From NCBI GenBank assembly GCA_035416745.1, contig DAOLNV010000006.1, positions 45,118 through 54,657 of the forward strand: 9,540 nucleotides of DNA, written 5' to 3'. Shown piece by piece: positions 1 to 6,216 of this stretch (position 1 is its first letter; each line of letters opens with the position of its first letter). Made by a program: the position numbers and the translations under genes. The notes beneath the pieces are model-generated. The model saw only the letters and a list, made by a program, of their open reading frames with translations. It made no database searches and had not been told where the DNA came from. The stretch is from Candidatus Hydrogenedentota bacterium (GTDB lineage Bacteria; Hydrogenedentota; Hydrogenedentia; Hydrogenedentales; SLHB01).

Positions 1-1
1 T

Positions 2-715
2 ATTCATGGGATTGTTGGACGTGCGAGCGTAGGGTCAGGCTACACGGCTGCTTCCACCGAAATCAGCGGTGTGCGCGGCCTCGCGCTGGCGGGTCCGATC
101 TTTTCCAGGATGGATCGCGGCATTGGCGTCAAGGGGCAGGTCGTGTTGACTCAGCCGGGGGCAGTTACTGACGCCATGGCGTTGTACGGCGGCACGGTGG
201 GGTCGGCGAGCGATGTGACCAGCCTGTATGGATTGTATCTCGAGGACGTCACGCAGGGAACGGCGGCGAATTACGCGGTTTACACGGGTTTGGGCGCGTG
301 CCGCTTTGGCGACGACGTAACCGTGGTTGGAGACCTGGCTGTTCAGGGCGGGTCGATCACATCGCCGGGGGATCTCGAGGTATCCGCGGATGAGGGCGCG
401 GGCGCCGTGCGGGTCTCGGGGTCGTTGAGCACGCCCGAGGTTGCGACATTTGCCGCGGACGACACGACGCCGAGCGTCGCGGGCGCCAACATCTTCCGCG
501 TGCCGGCTGCCTGGACCGCCGGAAATGACGTGACCCGCCTCGATGACGGCATTTCAGGACAGACCGTGATCATTATCGGGGGAGATGCGGATTGCGTGTT
601 CACGGACAACGCCAGCCTGCATCTGGCCGGCGGATGGACCGCTCACCCCGGCGATACGCTCGTGCTCGTCTACGCGGACGGCGTGTGGCACGAACTCAGC
701 CGGTCGGACAACTAG
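2..715 (+). CDS. Tail fiber / appendage-like protein, C-terminal part (5' end outside window)
   Basis: The reading frame is open from base 2, so the gene starts upstream; the GTG at 71 is only an internal valine. 237 residues are visible. They are rich in Gly, Ala, Val, Thr and Asp with almost no Lys, as in trimeric beta-structured phage fibers. Around residues 75-115 the pattern NYAVYTG...CRFGDDVTVVGDLAVQGG resembles repeats common in phage tail fibers. The last ~80 residues (from about NIFRVPAAWTAGNDVTRLDDG to GVWHELSRSDN) look like a small C-terminal beta-sandwich found at the tips of many fiber and appendage proteins, where a TLTLVYDGSVWHE-like end is typical. Family membership is inferred from style, not from a catalytic motif. 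The next gene starts 11 bases after the stop, so this gene is in the same transcript as the following two genes. Confidence 0.6.
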   Translation: MHGIVGRASVGSGYTAASTEISGVRGLALAGPIFSRMDRGIGVKGQVVLTQPGAVTDAMALYGGTVGSASDVTSLYGLYLEDVTQGTAANYAVYTGLGACRFGDDVTVVGDLAVQGGSITSPGDLEVSADEGAGAVRVSGSLSTPEVATFAADDTTPSVAGANIFRVPAAWTAGNDVTRLDDGISGQTVIIIGGDADCVFTDNASLHLAGGWTAHPGDTLVLVYADGVWHELSRSDN

Positions 716-720
716 GAGGG
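714..720 (+). promoter_or_regulatory. Ribosome binding site fixing a GTG start at 727
   Basis: AGGAGGG overlaps the TAG stop of the fiber gene and lies six bases before GTG 727. The same frame is open further upstream, but that extension is an Arg-rich read-through of the fiber gene. This site argues for the short 74-residue product. Confidence 0.7.
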
Positions 721-726
721 CTTTTC

Positions 727-951
727 GTGGAACAGAGCATCCTGACAAGCGCAAGGGCCGCGGCGCCGGAAGAGAACCCGGCCTGCCCCTACAAACTTGT
801 GCACGATATTCAGTGGACGACGCTGCGCGAAGACCTGAGCGAGCTGAAAACGCGGGTGCAGCGCCTCGAGACCACCCTGGCGCGGGGCGTGACTCTGCTC
901 GTGGCAAATCTTGTGGGCGTGATCGTGTCGCTTCTGCAACAACTTGTTTGA
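727..951 (+). CDS. Small coiled-coil, single-TM protein (XhlA/holin-like)
   Basis: 74 residues from GTG 727. Residues ~28-52 (WTTLREDLSELKTRVQRLE) form an amphipathic heptad-like helix with alternating Leu/Val and charged residues. Residues ~53-72 (RGVTLLVANLVGVIVSLL) form one hydrophobic membrane segment that ends four residues before the stop. This build, an N-terminal coiled coil followed by a C-terminal TM anchor with almost no tail, is that of the XhlA family (hemolysin XhlA, phage PBSX), which acts with a holin and endolysin in host lysis at the cytoplasmic membrane. The small size and lack of diagnostic residues mean other small phage membrane proteins are possible. It sits 3-18 bases before the phosphoesterase gene and about 6 kb from the M15 endolysin candidate, which is an odd place for a lysis gene. 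Confidence 0.5.
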   Translation: MEQSILTSARAAAPEENPACPYKLVHDIQWTTLREDLSELKTRVQRLETTLARGVTLLVANLVGVIVSLLQQLV

Positions 952-956
952 GCGAT

Positions 957-962
957 GGAGGT
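957..962 (+). promoter_or_regulatory. Ribosome binding site deciding the PE gene start
   Basis: GGAGGT sits seven bases before ATG 970. The earlier in-frame ATG at 955 overlaps this site and has no comparable site of its own. Translation is therefore placed at 970, shortening the protein by five residues. Confidence 0.65.
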
Positions 963-969
963 TCAGGGC

Positions 970-1674
970 ATGTATTGGAAAATCACGGTTTTGCCGGGCG
1001 CCAGGGAAGCTTCGGACCCAGAGCGCGCTCCGGCCGGACGCTTTGTGCTTCAGCGGCATCACGACGGGACCGGTCCTCACTGGGATTTACGGCTCGAGCA
1101 GACGGGATACCTTGTTGGCTGGCGTCTGGAACACCCGTTCCCGGACGAGGGGTGCTGGGCCCTCGAGAAAGGCCCTCATCCCATGCGGTGGCTGGAACAG
1201 GACGGCGACGCAGCGCGGGAGGATGCCGGACTGTATACCGTGCTCGCATGGTCGAAGGATGCGCGGGAACTGCTGCTCGAGGGCCGGAAGGGCACGCGCG
1301 CGCTCCGGGCGGAGCGAATGCCGTTTCTTTCGCCGGCAGCGGCGCGGGCCCTCCAGGAGACCATGGACGAGATGGCGGTGGACGCAGCGTCGCTTCCGGC
1401 CGTCCTGCGCGACGGCGTAACGGCGCGGCGGCGGGCTATCGCGCGTTTCTGCGGCCTTGGGCGGGAACTCGACGGCAGCACGTTCGACGAGATCGTGTGG
1501 CGGCGCACGCTCGAGTCCCTGTCCCTCGACGAGCTCACCGCGCACCTTCGCGCCTACGAGGTGCGGTTTGATCACAAGTATCCCCCATCGCCTGCGTCGC
1601 ACCCGGAAACGCTTCCTGACGGCGAACACGGGGCCTGGACAGAGCGCGCGATGGGCATCGTGCGCGGCGGCTGA
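970..1674 (+). CDS. Stand-alone LigD-type 3'-phosphoesterase (PE) domain protein
   Basis: 234 residues. Residues ~25-75 carry the signature of the 3'-phosphoesterase domain of bacterial DNA ligase D (PF13298 family). RFVLQRHH (H30, H31) is followed by PHWDLRLE (H37, D39, R41), then LVGWRLE, then GPHPMRW with H70. These match the metal/phosphate-binding His, His-x-Asp-x-Arg and distal His of the family. In LigD the PE domain trims 3'-phosphates and 3'-ribonucleotides from DNA ends during non-homologous end joining. No polymerase or ligase domain is attached here. The C-terminal ~120 residues are helical, charged and unrecognised. Short free-standing PE proteins with the HWDL-LE form are known in planctomycetes and archaea. 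Activity is inferred from the retained residues. The gene lies between a fiber/XhlA-like pair and the capsid genes and ends just before a terminator-like hairpin. A role in end processing of phage or host DNA is speculation. Confidence 0.72.
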   Translation: MYWKITVLPGAREASDPERAPAGRFVLQRHHDGTGPHWDLRLEQTGYLVGWRLEHPFPDEGCWALEKGPHPMRWLEQDGDAAREDAGLYTVLAWSKDARELLLEGRKGTRALRAERMPFLSPAAARALQETMDEMAVDAASLPAVLRDGVTARRRAIARFCGLGRELDGSTFDEIVWRRTLESLSLDELTAHLRAYEVRFDHKYPPSPASHPETLPDGEHGAWTERAMGIVRGG

Positions 1675-1690
1675 GGGCCGTGCGCCACGG

Positions 1691-1736
1691 GACGCTCCCG
1701 CCCTGTCCCACAGGAGGGCGGGGCGGGGGCGTCTTT
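1691..1736 (+). terminator. Intrinsic terminator-like hairpin after the PE gene
   Basis: GACGC (1691-1695) pairs with GCGTC (1729-1733), and CCCGCCCT (1697-1704) pairs with AGGGCGGG (1715-1722). The two stems are joined by an asymmetric internal loop, and TTT follows directly. It lies 17 bases after the PE stop codon and separates the fiber/XhlA/PE block from the capsid block. The T-run is short, so termination may be partial. Confidence 0.55.
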
Positions 1737-1759
1737 CCCAATCCAATTGAACCACAACA

Positions 1760-1800
1760 GGCCGCGCGCCCGGCCATTACGGCCCGGCACACGCGCGGCC
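1760..1800 (+). promoter_or_regulatory. Leader hairpin before the capsid operon
   Basis: GGCCGCGCG (1760-1768) and CGCGCGGCC (1792-1800) form a perfect 9-bp stem; an inner GGCC/GGCC pair brackets ATTAC. The stem ends eight bases before the AGGAGAG ribosome site of the gene at 1821. The 8-base direct repeat GAACCACA abuts it on both sides (1749-1756 and 1801-1808). It could be a 5'-UTR structure controlling translation or mRNA stability, or part of a double terminator. I saw no convincing sigma70 promoter between 1675 and 1820. Confidence 0.45.
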
Positions 1801-1820
1801 GAACCACAGGAGAGTGAACC

Positions 1821-2204
1821 ATGGCATTTGGCGATATTGGCGGCGTGGTGACCGAACTGGTCATCACGTGCAGGACCCCGGCGGCGGGCGCGGTGAGCAT
1901 CGCAAAGGGCGATGCGGTCAAGCTGATCGGCGCCTACACCGTCAGCAACGATACGGACGCGGAAGACCCCGTGTTCGGAGAAGCCCTGGCTGACGCCTCG
2001 GACAACGGGGCAGCGATACCCGTTAAGGTGCGGGGCATATCCATTTTCGAATACGACGGCGAGACCCCGCCGGTGGTGGACGGCCTTGCCGGCGTGACCG
2101 CCGCGGCGGCGAACGGCAAGGTCAAAGCTCCGGCGTCCGGCAACGGCAAGGGCGTGAACCTCAAGGTGGACGCGGCGGCGGGCCTTGTCCACGTACTGCT
2201 CTAA
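1821..2204 (+). CDS. Putative capsid cement / head decoration protein
   Basis: 127 residues with a strong ribosome site (AGGAGAG, 1808-1814). The protein is small, Ala/Gly/Val-rich and acidic, with short beta-strand-like runs: VVTELVITCRT, GAVSIAKGDAVKLIG, AIPVKVRGISIFEYDG and GVNLKVDAAAGLVHVLL. Its composition, length and the AVSIAKGDAVKL pattern resemble DUF2190-type phage cement proteins, which bind the outside of HK97-fold capsids and stabilise them. Its position, ending 13 bases before the major capsid gene, is the usual one for a decoration protein and is the main support. There is no diagnostic motif. A scaffold-like or other virion protein is possible, though scaffolds are normally helical and this is not. 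Confidence 0.55.
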   Translation: MAFGDIGGVVTELVITCRTPAAGAVSIAKGDAVKLIGAYTVSNDTDAEDPVFGEALADASDNGAAIPVKVRGISIFEYDGETPPVVDGLAGVTAAAANGKVKAPASGNGKGVNLKVDAAAGLVHVLL

Positions 2205-2209
2205 GGAGG
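2203..2209 (+). promoter_or_regulatory. Strong ribosome binding site of the major capsid gene
   Basis: AAGGAGG overlaps the TAA stop (2202-2204) of the cement-like gene and lies eight bases before ATG 2218. It is close to a perfect anti-Shine-Dalgarno match, as expected for the most abundant virion protein. It places the start at 2218 rather than at upstream in-frame codons. Confidence 0.75.
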
Positions 2210-2217
2210 AACAACCG

Positions 2218-3264
2218 ATGGCATATCGAGACGATATGGTGAAGGAGCGGGTGGCGTTCCTGAGCCAGGAGCCCGAGAAGCTGCGGCAGGTCCGCGGTTC
2301 CGGGCTTTACGAAACGCTGCAGGGCCTCGGGCTGACCCATGGCCAGTATTTTCGTGCGCTCGGCACCACCGTGCGCGACTATTGCGCCCAGGAATTCGGC
2401 ATCGACCTGGACCGCATCACCGTGGACCGCTTCTTTCAGTCTGACCCCAACGCGAAATGGCTGTTTCCGGACATGGTTCGCGACGCGGTCCTGAGCGGCA
2501 TGACCCGCAAGCCCGTGTACCCTGGCCTGATCATTCGCGACGAGCGGGTCGGCAGCACGGCGTTTGACGTGCCCTACGTTCGGGAAGACGAACTCGAGGA
2601 GGAGCTGCGCACCGTCGCGGAGGGCGCGGCGATCCCGGAATCGTCCATCAAGTATGGCGATCGCGTGATCAAGCTGGACAAGAAAGGGCGGGGCGTAATT
2701 GCGTCGTACGAGGTGATCCGGCGGATGTCGGTGGACATGCTCCGGGTGCATCTTCAGCGGATCGGCGAACGGCTGGGGCGCCATCTCGACGCGCGGCTGG
2801 CGGAGATCCTGGTTGCGGGCGACGCTTCCGGCAGCACGGCGCCGGTGACGCTCGACACCGCGGCGGCGGGCGTCTGGGCGTACGGCGACCTGGTGAAGGG
2901 TTTCCTGACACTGACCCTCGACCACTACTTCACGCCGACCCATATGCTGGCCAATGCGGAGCTGTGCCAGGCCATCCTCGAGATGGAAGCGTTCAAGGAG
3001 GCTGCGCTGTTCGACTTCGCGAAGACCGGCAACCTGCCCACGCCGCTGGGCACACGCCTGGTGCCGATGGCGGGCCAGCCCGCGGACAAGCTCACCATTC
3101 TCGATGCGGGGTACGCGGCCCAGAAGCTCACCGAACAAGACCTGCTGGTCGAGAGCGACAAGCTTATCAACCAGCAGTGGGACCGGACGTATCTGACCGT
3201 CGTCACCGACTTCGCGATCATCTATGAGAAGGCTCGCGTGGTGGTGCGCAGCGACTGGTCTTGA
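2218..3264 (+). CDS. HK97-fold phage major capsid protein
   Basis: 348 residues, within the usual range for HK97-type capsid proteins. Residues ~112-165 (GSTAFDVPYVREDE, then a Glu-rich run, AEGAAIPES and IKLDKKGRGVIASYEVI) match the E-loop/spine-helix region, where capsid proteins show 'aEGaaipe...kk.g..i..S.E'. The helix at ~168-200 (SVDMLRVHLQRIGERLGRHLDARLAEILVAGD) corresponds to the long spine helix, whose usual end is '..D..ll.G'. The C-terminal part (WDRTYLTVVTDFAIIYEKARVVVR) resembles the P-domain strand that closes the fold. The first ~90 residues are helical and could act as an internal scaffolding (delta-like) domain, because no separate scaffold or protease gene is visible nearby. 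Encapsulin shells share this fold, but the tail and lysis genes downstream make a virion protein the better reading. Confidence 0.82.
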   Translation: MAYRDDMVKERVAFLSQEPEKLRQVRGSGLYETLQGLGLTHGQYFRALGTTVRDYCAQEFGIDLDRITVDRFFQSDPNAKWLFPDMVRDAVLSGMTRKPVYPGLIIRDERVGSTAFDVPYVREDELEEELRTVAEGAAIPESSIKYGDRVIKLDKKGRGVIASYEVIRRMSVDMLRVHLQRIGERLGRHLDARLAEILVAGDASGSTAPVTLDTAAAGVWAYGDLVKGFLTLTLDHYFTPTHMLANAELCQAILEMEAFKEAALFDFAKTGNLPTPLGTRLVPMAGQPADKLTILDAGYAAQKLTEQDLLVESDKLINQQWDRTYLTVVTDFAIIYEKARVVVRSDWS

Positions 3265-3270
3265 ACCGAG

Positions 3271-3305
3271 GGGAGCGGTCCGGGCTTGGCGGATCGCTCC
3301 CTTCC
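3271..3305 (+). terminator. Hairpin after the capsid gene (partial terminator / attenuator)
   Basis: GGGAGCGGTCCG (3271-3282) pairs with CGGATCGCTCCC (3290-3301) as a 12-bp stem with one G-T wobble and a seven-base loop. A short pyrimidine run (TTCCCC) follows. It lies six bases after the capsid stop. A leaky terminator here would let capsid mRNA exceed the tail-gene mRNA, or the stem could protect the capsid transcript's 3' end. The T-run is poor, so full termination is doubtful. Confidence 0.55.
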
Positions 3306-3330
3306 CCGATTCTAATGAGGAGGCTCGAAT

Positions 3331-3750
3331 ATGGCGAGTTTTGCATCTGAAACGATGGTGCGGCTGCGCTTTCAGCTCAACGACGCGGCATCGGTTCCCG
3401 CCGAGCTCATACAGGCAGGGATTGACGACGCCCACGCCGAGCTCCTGCCATTGCTCGACCCGGCATACGGCGAAGAGCCCTATCCCGAAGCGCTTGTGCT
3501 GGGCGAAACCCTTCTGGCGGGTGCGCACGTGTATTGCGCATTGGCGGCGAAGGATGCGCACGACCAGAAAAGCGTGGTTGTGGGCGGGCAACGCATTGAA
3601 GCGGGCGAGCGGTTCGCCTCGCTTACGGCCGTGGCAAAGACCACGCGGGCCGCTGCATGGCGCCTGCTCGCGCCGTTCTTGCGGGACCATCCGCCCCACG
3701 CCCCCGCGGCCCTGACGGACACGGCGCCGGTCCTGGGAGGAACACACTGA
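3331..3750 (+). CDS. Putative head-tail connector / adaptor protein
   Basis: 139 residues, with GAGGAGG (3317-3323) before the ATG. Residues 5-120 are predicted mostly helical: ETMVRLRFQLNDAASVPAELIQAGIDDAHAELL, then PEALVLGETLLAGAHVYCALAAKDA, then a short VVVGGQRIEAGE hairpin, then SLTAVAKTTRAAAWRLLAPFL. This pattern, with N-terminal helices, an 'LxxGETLLAGAHVYxALA' helix and a small loop, resembles the gp6-like / YqbG-type connectors that sit below the portal. Its position directly after the capsid gene fits that role. No catalytic motif is expected. The stop codon overlaps the next start codon (TGATG), so the two are translationally coupled. The assignment rests on position and secondary-structure style. 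Confidence 0.5.
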   Translation: MASFASETMVRLRFQLNDAASVPAELIQAGIDDAHAELLPLLDPAYGEEPYPEALVLGETLLAGAHVYCALAAKDAHDQKSVVVGGQRIEAGERFASLTAVAKTTRAAAWRLLAPFLRDHPPHAPAALTDTAPVLGGTH

Positions 3751-4436
3751 TGGCGATCACGCTCAATGGCCTGGTGCTGGACGACATGCTCGTGTCCGTG
3801 CGCGAGCAGCACGAGGAAGTCGGCGGCCGTGATGCGCGTACCATCGAGATCGCGGGACTGATCCCGGACGAAAGGTCCGTGGCAGCGATCGAGACGCGGC
3901 TCGACGCGCTTCTCGAAGCGGCATCGGCGGCGGACTATTCTGCGGAACTCTCGATCCGGGCGGGACGGCGCCTGATGGTGCGGCGCGCGGCGTTTCGCCG
4001 CGCGGTTCAGCGGGCCAGTCTCACCGGCTCGTTCACACTGCGGCTCGAAGCCCGCACGCCATTCGAGGAGGCCATGAACGTGACGGAGATTCCCTGGGCC
4101 ATCATGGAGACGCCCTCCACGCGGGTTGTGGCCAGCACGGGTACGGCATTCGCCCAGCCGGTGATTCGATTGAGGGCCGGGGGGACTCTCGTGCAACCCG
4201 CCGTGAGCGACGGTAAACGGCGCATCGAGTACGACGGGGTGGTGGGCGAGGGTTCGGTCCTCCTGTTCGATGCGGTCCATGCGCGCGTGCTGCTCGAGGA
4301 TGAGGATGTCACGCCCTATGCATTGGGGGAGTTCCCGCGTATTGGCCCCGGCGAAACCACGCTGACCTTCACGGACGAGCCGGCGGGCGCGCACCGGGCC
4401 GAGGCGGCGGTCGCCTACCGCGACCGGTGGTGGTAA
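3750..4436 (+). CDS. Distal tail (Dit-like) protein
   Basis: 228 residues, with GGGAGG (3735-3740) nine bases before the ATG. The N-terminal ~105 residues (ITLNGLVLDDMLVSVREQHEE, DARTIEIAGLIPDE, then RAGRRLMVRRAAFRRAV and TGSFTLRLEARTPF) resemble the Dit ring-forming domain, in which 'l.G......R.i.i.g.i' strands and a late 'f.v.l.a.dPf' strand recur. The C-terminal half is the galectin-like domain. VLLFDAVHARVLLEDEDVTPYALGEFPRIGPGETTLTF matches 'l.idt....v.lng.n....l.gdFp.L.pG.N.i.f', and the protein ends YRDRWW, the usual 'YR.RWl' end of siphophage tail components (PF05709-like). Dit forms the hexameric ring joining the tail tube to the hub. The hub gene follows directly with a two-base gap, as expected. 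Confidence 0.75.
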   Translation: MAITLNGLVLDDMLVSVREQHEEVGGRDARTIEIAGLIPDERSVAAIETRLDALLEAASAADYSAELSIRAGRRLMVRRAAFRRAVQRASLTGSFTLRLEARTPFEEAMNVTEIPWAIMETPSTRVVASTGTAFAQPVIRLRAGGTLVQPAVSDGKRRIEYDGVVGEGSVLLFDAVHARVLLEDEDVTPYALGEFPRIGPGETTLTFTDEPAGAHRAEAAVAYRDRWW

Positions 4437-4438
4437 CC

Positions 4439-6175
4439 ATGGAATACGCCGTGGAAGTATACGACCGGCGCGGCCTTCGGGTTGCCCGCTACGACCGGCT
4501 TCCCCTGATGGAAGCCACCCGCACCGCCCCGGACGAGCCGGATGTCATCGAAGGGCTTCTCCCCGAGGGCATCGCCGAGCTGGGACCCGGCTACCGAATC
4601 GCGGTGCTGCTCGAAGAGCAGATGTTCTGCGAGGCAGAGGTGACGTGGCTGGGACCGCAGTGGAGCGACACCAGGAAACTCATCCTCGATCGCTACGTGC
4701 CCTTCCACGAGGTCATCGCATTTCGCGCGGAACGCGATGGCGCGGACCGCAACGCGCGCGTGACCCGAGGCTACGGCCCGGGGCGCATCGACGCGATGGT
4801 CAAAGATATCATCAACGCAGCCGAGGGTCCGGTTCACTACCTCGTGGCCCACGGTGCGTACCCCGATGGCGCCGTGCGCGAATACGGGAAGTACGTTTCC
4901 CGCAAGACGCCGGCCAGCGAGCTCGGGACTGGCGGAATCGCCTCCGGCCAATGGGTCGAGACCCCCCGGCTCGATGCGAGCGCGGCGTATGCCAAAGACG
5001 GCGATACCATCGCCGGGCTGGCCGTCGACGGAATACCCTGGCCAGACCTGCGTCTGATGATGGTCGATTGCGAGGAGCTGTCGAAGAACAGCCATGCCGT
5101 TGCGCGCCATCCCGAAATTGCGGGGTGGACCGCCAGCCGCTATGCCGCGAGCGGCTACGCGCTGGCCGCGGAGGCGTCGCGGCGGACGCTCCAGAGGCTC
5201 ATCGATACCAAAGGCATCGACGCGGTCGAATTGAACCCGCACCGGGGCTATGACGGCGCCTACGACGACCGCGTAGACGTCTACGGCCGCTATATCGGGC
5301 TGGTCTACGGCGGGGGCGAGTGTTTCAACGCGGCCATGGTCGAGCTGGGCGGGTCCGGCGTCTACCTTTACGAAAACGGAAGATTCCATGAGCCTGAGAT
5401 GCGTCTGAAGGAGTATTTCTCGTATGCGCAACCTTGCAAGGACTCTGTAGACGGCGGCGCGGCGGCGTTGACCGCGTTCGAGGCGGACCACGGCGTTTTC
5501 GACCTGCTTACGGCATTGGCGTACGCGGGCGGGTGCGTCTGGACCACCGATACCGGCGGCGCGGTGCATTTTCGCAACGCTGAAGACTGCGATCACGTGT
5601 TGCTCTACGACCCTGTGGTCTGCGGCGCGCTGATGGCTTCCAACAGCGGCGGCATCGTCAATGCCATCTGTTTTGAGGGCAATCCCATCCTCGGGCCCAT
5701 CGAAAAGACGTATGTGCGCGGAGAAAGCGCCGACGCCTTCGGTTATCGAGGCAAGGGGCTCCGTCATTTCGGCATCGTTCACGAGGATGACGCAGACCTG
5801 CTTGTGAACGGGCTCCTCGACGACCTCGCCTATCCCGAGGCGGCTGGAAGCATCACCCTGCACCACGGATGCAACGCGGTCCATGTCGGGGACCTCATCG
5901 AGATTCGCGGCGCGCCGGTGCGCCGGCTCGACCCGCCTCTCGAGAGCGAATGGGGCGGACGGTTCGCGGGGCGTCTTGTGAGACGGGTGAACCGTGTCAC
6001 CCACCGGTTCTCGGGCCGCGCCGTTACGACCACGCTCGGGTGCGCGCCGCCCCTGCGCTCGGCCGCGAATCCCTTGCGGCGCATGACACAACACGAGGGG
6101 ACCGAGACGTCCCTGTCTCAGTTTCGATTGGATGCCGTGTCGGCGGGCCTGGATCTGGTCCATCATCTGGATTGA
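4439..6175 (+). CDS. Tail hub (Tal/gp27-like) protein with an inserted staphylococcal-nuclease domain
   Basis: 578 residues from ATG 4439, two bases after the Dit stop; GTGs at 4427 and 4430 are possible longer starts. No strong ribosome site is seen, so coupling to the Dit gene is likely. Residues 1-105 and ~340-540 look like a split tail-hub fold: MEYAVEVYDRRGLRVARYDR at the start, then later FDLLTALAYAGGCVWTTDTGG, and VGDLIEIRGAP near the end. Between them, at ~178-335, is a thermonuclease (SNase) domain: DGDTI (D189), LRLMMVDCEE (R205, D210, E213), AAEASRRTLQRL and DVYGRYIGLVY (R284). The R205-D210-E213 spacing equals R35-D40-E43 of staphylococcal nuclease, and R284 equals R87. Only T41 is changed, to Cys. 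A Ca2+-dependent DNase/RNase activity at the tail tip is therefore plausible. The hub call is moderately sure and the SNase call is strong. Confidence 0.75.
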   Translation: MEYAVEVYDRRGLRVARYDRLPLMEATRTAPDEPDVIEGLLPEGIAELGPGYRIAVLLEEQMFCEAEVTWLGPQWSDTRKLILDRYVPFHEVIAFRAERDGADRNARVTRGYGPGRIDAMVKDIINAAEGPVHYLVAHGAYPDGAVREYGKYVSRKTPASELGTGGIASGQWVETPRLDASAAYAKDGDTIAGLAVDGIPWPDLRLMMVDCEELSKNSHAVARHPEIAGWTASRYAASGYALAAEASRRTLQRLIDTKGIDAVELNPHRGYDGAYDDRVDVYGRYIGLVYGGGECFNAAMVELGGSGVYLYENGRFHEPEMRLKEYFSYAQPCKDSVDGGAAALTAFEADHGVFDLLTALAYAGGCVWTTDTGGAVHFRNAEDCDHVLLYDPVVCGALMASNSGGIVNAICFEGNPILGPIEKTYVRGESADAFGYRGKGLRHFGIVHEDDADLLVNGLLDDLAYPEAAGSITLHHGCNAVHVGDLIEIRGAPVRRLDPPLESEWGGRFAGRLVRRVNRVTHRFSGRAVTTTLGCAPPLRSAANPLRRMTQHEGTETSLSQFRLDAVSAGLDLVHHLD

Positions 6176-6216
6176 CTACGGAGGGCTGTCTGACGACGGC
6201 CTCAGCGGGGAACATC

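Noticed and set aside
585..1571. Plus-strand 328-codon frame overlapping the fiber end, XhlA-like and PE genes
   Set aside because: The translation is Arg/Gly/Ala-rich low-complexity sequence with no motif, and it is out of frame with three better-supported genes.
1747..1780. TTGAAC ... CATTAC as a sigma70 promoter for the capsid operon
   Set aside because: The spacing is 22 bases, too long, and the -10 match is poor.
2218..3264. Encapsulin nanocompartment shell
   Set aside because: The fold family is shared, but neighbouring cement, connector, Dit, hub and lysis genes point to a virion capsid.
2161..3747. Long minus-strand open frame (528 codons) opposite the capsid and connector genes
   Set aside because: It is an antisense shadow: the predicted product is rich in Arg, His, Gln and Pro with no family pattern, while the plus strand encodes a recognisable HK97-fold protein with a strong ribosome site.
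4415..6166. Long minus-strand open frame (583 codons) opposite the hub gene
   Set aside because: High GC keeps the antisense frame open. The plus strand carries the SNase catalytic set and tail-hub features; the antisense product shows no motif and no upstream ribosome site of note.
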